DNA of 7,749 bases from contig CAKZQX010001052.1 in the NCBI GenBank assembly GCA_937141995.1, positions 1 through 7,749 on the forward strand, read 5' to 3'. This DNA is from an uncultured Chloroflexaceae bacterium. GTDB lineage: Bacteria > Chloroflexota > Chloroflexia > Chloroflexales > Chloroflexaceae. Position numbers and translations under genes: made by a program. Every line of letters begins with the position of its first letter. Position 1 is the stretch's first letter. Below the pieces are notes generated by a model that did not search any database, was not told where the DNA came from, and worked only from the letters and a program-made list of their open reading frames with translations. Shown one piece after another: positions 1 through 5,509 of the stretch.

Positions 1-51
<51 letters not shown>

Positions 52-96
52 GGGATACTTTAGGAAACTTACTGCTTGTTCTATTGGTTCTGGTAA

Positions 97-128
97 AAGC
101 CAGGGGTGAAACACCCCTGGCTTATTTT
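97..128 (+). terminator. Rho-independent terminator of the 16S transcript, probably bidirectional
   Basis: The arm AGCCAGGGGTG (98-108) pairs perfectly with CACCCCTGGCT (112-122) around an AAA loop. One more A-T pair forms at 97/123, and the T-rich run TTATTTTATT follows on the plus strand. On the minus strand the same hairpin is followed by TTTTACC, so it can also terminate the dynamin-like gene that ends at 164. The position, less than 50 bases past the 16S 3' end, implies that the rRNA transcript stops here. Confidence 0.93.
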
Positions 129-163
129 ATTCTGGGCGTATTTGTTCTTTTTCGCTTGCGCCG

Positions 164-1921
164 CTAAATATCAATATCGGCGCGCAGGCGTTGAAGATCA
201 TTCTCAATGTCGGCAAAGATACGCTGGAGATCGGTCAGTTGTTCGCGTTGAGCCCGCACAAAGCGGGTATACGGACCAATCGCCTCGCGAATGCGCGCCA
301 GTGACTGCTCAACCTCGGTGACAAACTGGCGTTGGACGGTCTGGCGTAACTGGGTACGCATTTCGTCTACCCGTTTGCTAAACGCGCGCTTGGCCTGACG
401 CCGCTTGGCCGGAAGCAGGTAGAAGCCGCCAACCGCAACCACCGTTGCCGCTAGAATACCGGTTATGTCAAAGAAAACCCCCTGGAGAAGCGCCACCAGC
501 AACGCGCCCAAACCCAGCGCGCCAACCTCGGTGATCGCCGTAGCCGCGACAGAGGCGCGGATTTCGTCCGCTAATGACTGTGCCTCCTGCTCACGATCGT
601 AGGTTGCTACTACCCGGCGCGCAGTATGCCCAACCGATTCGAGCAGTGCGCCCCGGTTGTACTCAAACGCCCCGCCGACCTCGCCAATCATGCCATCACG
701 GTGCTGCGGCACACGGCGGCGGTTGATATATTCCGTTGTGCTTTGCCACAATCGGAGATCTTTTTCAACCATCCAGTCAATCAAGGTCTGCACCCGCTGT
801 TCAATCTGCTGTGAAACATCACCTATTACTTCTCTTTCAAAAGCTGACTGGATATGATTTGAGCGCAGCAGATCCGGCACACGGTTCAGGCGGATCGTCT
901 CGTCAAAGAAGCGTAGTCCCCGCCGCTCCAGATCCTGGAGAATTATGTCAATTTCGTTAAGATGATACTGAACATCGGTGCTGAGATCATCACGGAAGAG
1001 ATTGAGTTGCTGATCAATATTGCCCAGCGTAACAAAATCTTCCCGCAACGTGGCAAGACGATTCTCGGCCATCGTAAGATAGTTGTGGCCCAGACGCTCG
1101 GCTACCCCCAGAGGTGAGAGCAGTTTGAGGCGGACACGCGTCTCCTCGTCAAGGGTATCAACAATATAGTGTTCAACTTCACCAAAGCGACTGGCCTCCC
1201 ACATGCTGTTATCACCCTTCATCCGGGCGCGTAACGCCGTGCGCGCCGAGATAGCGAAAACCTCCGGGGTTGTGCCTAAAACCGTATGCGCATGATCGCG
1301 CACAAATTCCAGCACCTGACCCAGTCCGGATTCATCAAGAATATCGATTTTATTCAGAATGATAACAACTTTCTTACCCCACTCTTGGATGAGCGCGAGA
1401 AATACCCGTTCGCTTTCAGTGAACGGACGATCAGCCGAGGTTGTGAACAGCACCAGATCGGCCCGGGGAATAAAGTCGCGGGTCAACTCCTCGTGGCGAC
1501 GGATAACGGCATTCGTGCCGGGCGTATCCACAATCATCAGATGACGCAGCACTTCAGATGGGTAGGTCTGCTCAAGGAGTTGAGCTTCTTGCAGATGACT
1601 CTGGACCGTATCACCGTGGCGCAGGAGCGTAATGCGATCCGTGGTTGGCGTAACCCCCTCGGGTAGAACCGACGCACCAAGCAGTGCATTAATAAAACTA
1701 GACTTTCCTGAGTTGAACTCTCCGGCAATGACCAGCAAGAAAAGCTCATCAAGGTGGTCGCGCGCATCTTGCAACGCCCGTACATCACCCGGTGCAACAT
1801 CAGAACCGAACCGCTCCAATGCTACTGTCAGGCGCTCAAGCAACGACCGCAACTCGTCAAGGAGTAATTGATGCCGTTCAGTCAGCAGACGTTTGCGCGT
1901 GAGAAGGCCATGCGCTGCCAT
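164..1921 (-). CDS. Bacterial dynamin-like GTPase with membrane hairpin
   Basis: A 585-residue protein of the dynamin superfamily. The GTPase domain is near the N-terminus: P-loop GEFNSGKS at residues 67-74, switch threonines in PTTD near 92-95, DTPG at 132-135 and NKID at 190-193. A long helical region follows. Two hydrophobic segments at about 459-482 and 484-503 are separated by a very short turn and followed by a basic stretch (AKRRQAKR) and a C-terminal coiled coil. This order matches the bacterial dynamin-like/FzoA/mitofusin layout, in which the hydrophobic hairpin inserts into membrane and GTP hydrolysis drives membrane remodelling or repair. That role is inferred from the family. The chosen start is the ATG at 1921, because AGAGAGG at 1936-1930 lies 8 bases upstream; a TTG at 1927 is possible but too close to that site. 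The gene stands alone rather than in the tandem pair often seen for these proteins. Its 3' end converges on the 16S gene. Confidence 0.9.
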   Translation of the reverse strand: MAAHGLLTRKRLLTERHQLLLDELRSLLERLTVALERFGSDVAPGDVRALQDARDHLDELFLLVIAGEFNSGKSSFINALLGASVLPEGVTPTTDRITLLRHGDTVQSHLQEAQLLEQTYPSEVLRHLMIVDTPGTNAVIRRHEELTRDFIPRADLVLFTTSADRPFTESERVFLALIQEWGKKVVIILNKIDILDESGLGQVLEFVRDHAHTVLGTTPEVFAISARTALRARMKGDNSMWEASRFGEVEHYIVDTLDEETRVRLKLLSPLGVAERLGHNYLTMAENRLATLREDFVTLGNIDQQLNLFRDDLSTDVQYHLNEIDIILQDLERRGLRFFDETIRLNRVPDLLRSNHIQSAFEREVIGDVSQQIEQRVQTLIDWMVEKDLRLWQSTTEYINRRRVPQHRDGMIGEVGGAFEYNRGALLESVGHTARRVVATYDREQEAQSLADEIRASVAATAITEVGALGLGALLVALLQGVFFDITGILAATVVAVGGFYLLPAKRRQAKRAFSKRVDEMRTQLRQTVQRQFVTEVEQSLARIREAIGPYTRFVRAQREQLTDLQRIFADIENDLQRLRADIDI

Positions 1922-2110
1922 TGTCAATGCCTCTCTAATATGTCAATACGAAACCAGACCGCTACTCCGTGGAAGAGCCTGGTGCTCTCTGCCGGAGAAG
2001 CATAGCAAGCAGGACATACGCAGTCAGGGTGTGTGTCCACAAACGGTTAGTCGTTGTGGCCGGTCATAGACGTACATGCTATCCCCATGGGAACCGCATT
2101 TATCCTATCA

Positions 2111-2276
2111 TATATAGGAGTTACGCGGTTGACGTTGAAACCGGACGTTTCACGAGATAGAAGCCGGATGCGCCTGCGGCAGCATGGTACTGTTTTAGCT
2201 TTTGCACAACCATAGTTGCACAAAAGCATGGAATCTTCCGTCCTGCCGGGTCAATGACCGCGTAACTCCTGTTATA
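2111..2276. repeat. MITE-like element bounded by inverted repeats
   Basis: AGGAGTTACGCGGT at 2116-2129 is repeated exactly in inverted orientation as ACCGCGTAACTCCT at 2257-2270. The similarity continues imperfectly inward: TTGA followed by CCGG and then ACG occur in the same order in both arms. It also reaches outward to TATA on both sides (2111-2114 and 2273-2276). The interior of about 127 bp has no reading frame and contains its own hairpin. A short non-coding segment with inverted ends and possible TATA flanks looks like a miniature inverted-repeat transposable element. A large structured RNA or a protein-binding element is the alternative. Copy number in the genome cannot be seen from here. 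Confidence 0.55.
2198..2227. repeat. Hairpin inside the inverted-repeat element
   Basis: GCTTTTG at 2198-2204 pairs with CAAAAGC at 2221-2227. After a CA/CA internal loop, CAAC at 2207-2210 pairs with GTTG at 2215-2218 around a CATA tetraloop. The octamer TTGCACAA also occurs twice in direct orientation here, so the site has both dyad and direct symmetry. It lacks a T-tract, so it is not an obvious terminator. Confidence 0.6.
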
Positions 2277-2389
2277 AAGTATCGTTGAACGGCGATATGC
2301 CCCCTGGATCATACCAGAGCATTGCCGTTATGTCTTGCGTTCTGCGAGTCTGCTGCGGCTGACACGCTCCGTTGACGCAATTTCGTAAA

Positions 2390-2398
2390 TTATCCACA
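2390..2398 (+). promoter_or_regulatory. Perfect DnaA box in intergenic DNA
   Basis: TTATCCACA at 2390-2398 matches the strict DnaA-box consensus at all nine positions and is set in AT-richer DNA. A looser match, GTGTCCACA, lies near 2034-2042. A single perfect box is not enough to call an origin. It may titrate DnaA, mark a regulated promoter, or be chance. Confidence 0.45.
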
Positions 2399-2445
2399 AA
2401 AGCGACTATCATGTAATCTAGAGCACAAACACCTGCCGTCAAAGC

Positions 2446-2454
2446 TGCTATACT
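2446..2454 (+). promoter_or_regulatory. Candidate extended -10 promoter facing the 2486-2517 hairpin
   Basis: TGCTATACT at 2446-2454 fits the extended -10 pattern TGn followed by a five-of-six match to TATAAT. No good -35 is visible 16-18 bases upstream, which extended -10 promoters can tolerate. Transcription would start near 2461, at the beginning of a pyrimidine-only tract that runs into the hairpin, giving an RNA of roughly 60 bases if it stops there. Confidence 0.3.
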
Positions 2455-2485
2455 AGGGACATCTCCTTCTCCTCTCTTCTCTTGT

Positions 2486-2517
2486 CTAAGGGGGTCTGGG
2501 CAACCAGGCCCCCTTAG
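2486..2517. terminator. Strong GC-rich hairpin, likely terminator
   Basis: CTAAGGGGG (2486-2494) pairs with CCCCCTTAG (2509-2517). The stem continues through one G-T wobble and TCTGG-type pairs to a GCAA (GNRA-type) tetraloop at 2500-2503, about 14 pairs in all. It sits 31 bases past the stop codon of the minus-strand membrane protein gene, the usual place for a terminator. On that strand it is followed by purine-rich sequence instead of T residues; on the plus strand only a weak GCATTTC tail follows. Its efficiency is therefore uncertain. Confidence 0.6.
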
Positions 2518-2547
2518 GCATTTCAATCACCTGATTTGTTCAACCGA

Positions 2548-2889
2548 TCAAATGTATACACCAAACTGACGCAAGAGTACCGCCAGCGCTGCCAGCACCA
2601 TTGCGCCACCAATAACCAGGTAGAGCAATGCCGGGCCAATGGCCCGCAGTGGTGGCAATCCCTTCCGGCGTTGCGCCGGTGTTTCGATACGTTGACCGCG
2701 CCAGTAGGTGACACGCTTGCTGCTAAACGAGCCGCCCCCCCAGGCCTGCCATCCCAGGTAGAGCAGATACCCGCCGCCACCGGCCAGTGCCGGAAAGAGC
2801 ACCAACCAGGGAAGCCGTGTTCCATTGGCAATGATAGCAACAACCGCAATTAGCGCGACCCAGCGCCAGTCAAAGCGTCTACCCGGCAT
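2548..2889 (-). CDS. Small membrane protein of unknown function
   Basis: A 113-residue protein that I do not recognise. It starts with a short basic N-terminus (MPGRRFDWR), followed by hydrophobic segments at roughly 10-21, 27-46 and 85-105. The first two are separated by a short NGTRLPW-type turn. A basic hydrophilic stretch (about 56-80) contains KR, RGQR and QRRKG, which by the positive-inside rule is probably cytoplasmic. The ATG at 2889 is supported by AAGGA placed 6 bases upstream. The gene is divergent from rplI and ends 31 bases before a strong hairpin. Frame integrity, the hydrophobic pattern and the ribosome site support a real gene; no enzymatic motif is visible. Confidence 0.72.
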   Translation of the reverse strand: MPGRRFDWRWVALIAVVAIIANGTRLPWLVLFPALAGGGGYLLYLGWQAWGGGSFSSKRVTYWRGQRIETPAQRRKGLPPLRAIGPALLYLVIGGAMVLAALAVLLRQFGVYI

Positions 2890-2996
2890 ACCTCATCCTT
2901 TGCAGTCAAGACGTTTGATACAATGTACCTATGCATAGCATTATCTGTACGACGCGCCCATTATAGCGTAAGTTGCGACCTTGCGGCACATCGTGA

Positions 2997-3026
2997 TTGA
3001 CGAGCTTCAGCGGGCTATGGTATTAT
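2997..3026 (+). promoter_or_regulatory. Sigma-70 type promoter of rplI
   Basis: TTGACG at 2997-3002 (five of six to the -35 consensus) is separated by 18 bases from TATTAT at 3021-3026 (five of six to the -10 consensus). TGG directly before the -10 also satisfies the extended -10 rule. Transcription would start near 3033, leaving a leader of about 38 bases before the rplI start. It is the best promoter in the window and probably also feeds dnaB by read-through. Confidence 0.75.
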
Positions 3027-3070
3027 ATCTGACTGATGCAATTGTGTAACCAGCGACGAGGAGTAAGCGT

Positions 3071-3592
3071 GTGAGCGCAAAAATGAAGGTTTTGCTTGTC
3101 CACGATGTTGAAAAGTTAGGACAGGCAGGAGATATCAAAGAGGTTGCGGGCGGTTTTGGTCGCAATTATCTGCTACCCAAGGGGTTTGCGGTAATGGCGA
3201 CCCCCGGCCAGATGCGCCAGGCAGAAGAGCGCCTGGCAGCCCGGCAGCGGCGTAATGCCGAGGCCCGGCGTGATGCCGAGGCGCTTGCCGGCCGCATCAG
3301 CGGGGCTACGTTGCGCTTTGTGGCGCGGGTTGGCGAACTGGATCGGCTGTATGGTTCGGTGACGAATGCCGATGTGGCCGACAAATTGATGGAGCAGCTT
3401 GGGATTGAGGTAGATCGCCGGAAGATCGATCTGGAAGACCCGATCAAGCGTATCGGGGTCTATCCGGTAAAGGTGCGACTGGCCCCCGGTCTGGAGCCGC
3501 TGGTTAATGTTGTTGTGGAAGGGGCCGCGGGCGAGATTGACCTGCCCGACCTGGAGGAAGAGGAAGAAGAAACCCCTGGCGCACAGATATAG
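3071..3592 (+). CDS. rplI: Ribosomal protein L9 (bL9)
   Basis: A 173-residue bL9, a protein that binds 23S rRNA at the base of the L1 stalk and helps maintain the reading frame. The N-terminal domain begins MKVLLVHDVEKLGQAGD, and the family signature spans about residues 18-45 with EVAGGFGRNYLLPKG. A charged connecting helix (about 46-76, rich in Arg, Glu and Ala) leads to the C-terminal domain with RIGVYPVKVRL. The start is GTG at 3071 with GAGGAG at 3058-3063, 7 bases upstream; the ATG at 3083 (residue 5) is the more conserved N-terminus but lies too far from that site. The protein is longer than the roughly 149 residues of E. coli L9 because of an acidic tail with six consecutive Glu. dnaB lies 162 bases downstream on the same strand, the common rplI-dnaB arrangement. 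Confidence 0.96.
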   Translation: MSAKMKVLLVHDVEKLGQAGDIKEVAGGFGRNYLLPKGFAVMATPGQMRQAEERLAARQRRNAEARRDAEALAGRISGATLRFVARVGELDRLYGSVTNADVADKLMEQLGIEVDRRKIDLEDPIKRIGVYPVKVRLAPGLEPLVNVVVEGAAGEIDLPDLEEEEEETPGAQI

Positions 3593-3645
3593 TGCCAATA
3601 CTGAGTAACAACCTTTCGCCCGACAACAACCATAGGGAGTAACGC

Positions 3646-3680
3646 CAATGTGCCCGGCATGAAATGCCGCAGGCACATTG
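3646..3680 (+). promoter_or_regulatory. Hairpin between rplI and dnaB covering alternative start codons
   Basis: CAATGTGCC (3646-3654) pairs with GGCACATTG (3672-3680), and CGGCAT (3655-3660) pairs with ATGCCG (3664-3669) around a GAA loop, with a two-base CA bulge. No T-tract follows, so a terminator role is doubtful. A Shine-Dalgarno sequence GGGAG (3635-3639) lies just upstream. The left arm contains an ATG (3648) opening a four-codon frame, MCPA then stop, and a GTG (3650) in frame with dnaB. The hairpin could act as a partial attenuator, an RNA processing or stability element, or a translational switch. Confidence 0.55.
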
Positions 3681-3697
3681 TCATTTCCTGGGCCTGT

Positions 3698-3749
3698 TGT
3701 GGACAACTTCTGGACAAACGGCGGATTGATCTTGATGAACTGTGGATAA
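3698..3749 (-). promoter_or_regulatory. Cluster of DnaA-box-like sites just upstream of dnaB
   Basis: Read on the minus strand, 3741-3749 is TTATCCACA, a perfect DnaA box. 3698-3706 is TTGTCCACA, which fits the relaxed consensus TTNTNCACA. 3709-3717 is TTGTCCAGA, a weaker match. The first two sites by position are 11 bases apart, about one helical turn. All point the same way and end 5 bases before the dnaB ATG. This suggests that DnaA, the replication initiator, binds the dnaB leader, which is an inference. Confidence 0.55.
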
Positions 3750-3754
3750 CCCGC

Positions 3755-5509
3755 ATGGAAAAGTCACTACCGGCCGATATTAATGCTGAACGCGCGGTAA
3801 TCGGGTCCGTTATGCTGGAGCGGGACGCAATTATTGCGATTGCGCCCTGGTTACCGGCCGACTATTTTTATTTAGAAAAGCATGCCTGGATCTACGAGGC
3901 GATGCTGGCCTGCTACAATCGGCGTATTCCTCCCGATCTCTCCACCGTTGCCGATGAACTGCGTCGGAACGACCGGCTAACCCCGATCGGGGGAATTGCG
4001 TACCTGGGTGAACTGGCGGCGGAAGTGCCGACGGCAGTGCATGTGGAATATTATGCCCGCATCGTCGAGCGGACCGCCATTCTGCGCCGCCTGATTCAGG
4101 TTGGCGGCACTATCGCCGGGCTCGGCTATCAGGAAGACGAAGAGTTAGAGAACACGCTTGATAAAGCCGAGGCCGAGCTTTTTACCGTCTCGCAGCGTCG
4201 TGCCACGCAGGAGTTTGTACATATCGGCAAGGTCGTTGACTCCTACTTTGAACAGATTAATTACCTCAATGAGCATCGCGGCGAGGTTGTGGGGGTACCG
4301 ACGGGCTACCGCGACCTGGATGAACTGACGGGCGGCCTGCAGCCGTCGGATCTGATTATTCTGGCTGCGCGGCCGAGTGTGGGGAAAACCTCGCTCGCCC
4401 TCAGCATCGCCTACAACGTCGCGCTGAAGGCCCAGGGCACCGTCGGCGTCTTCAGCCTGGAGATGAGCCGGGAACAACTGGTGCAGCGCCTGCTGGCAAT
4501 GCACACCGGGATCGATACGCAACGACTGCGTACCGGCACGATCCACGACCGCGATCTCCAGGTGGTGATGGAGGCGATGGGGGTGCTCTCGGCGCTGGCC
4601 GTCTATATCGAGGATACGCCGGGGTTAAGCATTATGGAAGTGCGTAGCCGCGCCCGGCGCTTGCAATCGGAGGTCGGGATCGATTTGCTGGTGATTGACT
4701 ATCTGCAACTGATGCAGGGCCGCCGCACGGATAACCGCGTGCAGGAGGTCAGCGAGATCAGCCGTGGACTGAAGGCACTGGCGCGTGAACTGAATGTGCC
4801 GGTGCTGGCGTTGAGTCAGCTCTCCCGCGCAGTCGAGGGCCGAACAAGTCATGTGCCAATGCTAAGTGATTTGCGTGAGTCGGGTTGTCTGGCAGGGGAA
4901 AGCCTGGTCTATCTGCCGGATGAGGGCGTGTATCGCCGCATCGACGAACTGGTCGGTACGACAGGATTTCGGGTGCTTGCGTTGAACATAGAAACCTGGA
5001 AGATGGAACCGCGCCCAGTGACCCATGCATTCAGCACCGGAGTGAAGCCGGTGTATCGTCTCACTACCCGCCTGGGACACAGCATCCGCGCCACTGGCAA
5101 TCATAAGTTCCGTACCACTGCGGGTTGGTGTCGCCTTGACCAACTTGTACCCGGCCAGCGTCTTGCATTGCCGCGGCAACTCCGCGCACAAAGCGATGTC
5201 TATTGGGACGAAGTTGTAACCATCGAGCCTGATGGCGAGGCATTGGTGTATGACCTTACAGTAGAAGGGTTGCATAACTTCGTGGCAAATGATATGACCG
5301 TGCATAATTCAATCGAGCAAGACGCCGATATAGTCATGTTTATTTACCGCGAAGAACTCTACGACAAAGAGACAGATAAAAAAGGTATCGCCGAGGTTCA
5401 TTTAGCCAAGCACCGGAATGGGCCGCTGGGAGTTGTGCCGCTGCGCTTTGAGAATAACACCACACAGTTCCAGAACCTGGAGCGCTACCGGGTGCCGGAG
5501 GGGTATTGA
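3755..5509 (+). CDS. dnaB: Replicative DNA helicase DnaB with in-frame intein
   Basis: The 584-residue precursor splices to about 443 residues, normal for DnaB, the hexameric helicase that unwinds DNA at the replication fork and recruits primase. The N-terminal domain (about 1-105) starts SLPADINAERAVIGSVM. The RecA-like ATPase follows: GVPTGYRDLDELTGGL, Walker A ARPSVGKT at 205-212 (Lys 211), Walker B LLVIDYLQLM with Asp 315, and LSQLSRAVEGR. The conserved block LSDLRESG/SIEQDADIVMFIYR is split by the intein at residues 378-518. The ATG at 3755 was chosen because family homology begins there. It lacks a clear Shine-Dalgarno sequence, and the frame stays open upstream to a GTG at 3650 that has GGGAG at 3635-3639; that start would add 35 non-conserved residues. 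The gene follows rplI and overlaps the convergent kinase gene by 25 bp. The C-extein begins in visibly A-richer codons (GACAAAGAGACAGATAAAAA) than the ATPase part. Confidence 0.96.
   Translation: MEKSLPADINAERAVIGSVMLERDAIIAIAPWLPADYFYLEKHAWIYEAMLACYNRRIPPDLSTVADELRRNDRLTPIGGIAYLGELAAEVPTAVHVEYYARIVERTAILRRLIQVGGTIAGLGYQEDEELENTLDKAEAELFTVSQRRATQEFVHIGKVVDSYFEQINYLNEHRGEVVGVPTGYRDLDELTGGLQPSDLIILAARPSVGKTSLALSIAYNVALKAQGTVGVFSLEMSREQLVQRLLAMHTGIDTQRLRTGTIHDRDLQVVMEAMGVLSALAVYIEDTPGLSIMEVRSRARRLQSEVGIDLLVIDYLQLMQGRRTDNRVQEVSEISRGLKALARELNVPVLALSQLSRAVEGRTSHVPMLSDLRESGCLAGESLVYLPDEGVYRRIDELVGTTGFRVLALNIETWKMEPRPVTHAFSTGVKPVYRLTTRLGHSIRATGNHKFRTTAGWCRLDQLVPGQRLALPRQLRAQSDVYWDEVVTIEPDGEALVYDLTVEGLHNFVANDMTVHNSIEQDADIVMFIYREELYDKETDKKGIAEVHLAKHRNGPLGVVPLRFENNTTQFQNLERYRVPEGY
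4886..5308 (+). other. DnaB mini-intein (141 residues, no homing endonuclease)
   Basis: This in-frame insert is a protein-splicing element. It begins with Cys1 (CLAGESLVYL, block A), has block B T-G-N-H with Thr70 and His73, block F VYDLTVEGLHNFVAND at about 121-136, and ends in His140-Asn141 (VHN, block G). The first residue of the C-extein is Ser. All residues needed for standard class 1 splicing are present. It sits between RESG and SIEQDAD of DnaB, the same site as the Synechocystis DnaB intein, and resembles that intein throughout its splicing blocks. At about residues 95-105 (ALPRQL followed by SDVYWDEV), where larger relatives carry a LAGLIDADG-type endonuclease, there are only a few linker residues. 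It is therefore a natural mini-intein that cannot home by itself. Confidence 0.95.

Larger units (their letters stand above)
1922..2547. other. Long intergenic region, no convincing gene
   Basis: This stretch lies between the start of the dynamin-like gene and the end of the small membrane protein gene. Short open frames exist on both strands, but none has a ribosome site with a recognisable product. It contains an element bounded by inverted repeats (about 2111-2276), a perfect DnaA box (2390-2398), an extended -10 sequence (2446-2454), a pyrimidine-only tract (about 2461-2483) and a strong hairpin (2486-2517). Minor inverted repeats are AGAGC/GCTCT at 1974-1988, CCTAT/ATAGG at 2104-2118 and TATCG/CGATA at 2280-2297. 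I see no tRNA and no clear promoter for the dynamin-like gene. Confidence 0.7.

Noticed and set aside
106..321. Plus-strand small open frame beginning inside the 16S terminator
   Set aside because: It starts in the terminator loop, has no ribosome site and runs antisense to the dynamin-like gene.
1922..2485. tRNA or riboswitch in the long gap
   Set aside because: No cloverleaf with a T-loop GTTCRA motif and no recognised riboswitch core was found. The pairing seen is explained by the inverted-repeat element and simple hairpins.
1922..2547. Chromosomal replication origin
   Set aside because: One perfect and one weak DnaA box with no repeated 13-mers and no dnaA or dnaN nearby is too little evidence.
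3173..3706. Minus-strand open frame of 177 codons opposite rplI
   Set aside because: The plus strand encodes a clear L9 with a promoter and ribosome site, and the antisense product has no family features.
4862..5305. Minus-strand open frame of 147 codons that closely matches the intein limits
   Set aside because: The coincidence with the intein invited a check for an antisense endonuclease, but there is no LAGLIDADG, HNH or GIY-YIG motif. It is a shadow of the dnaB frame.
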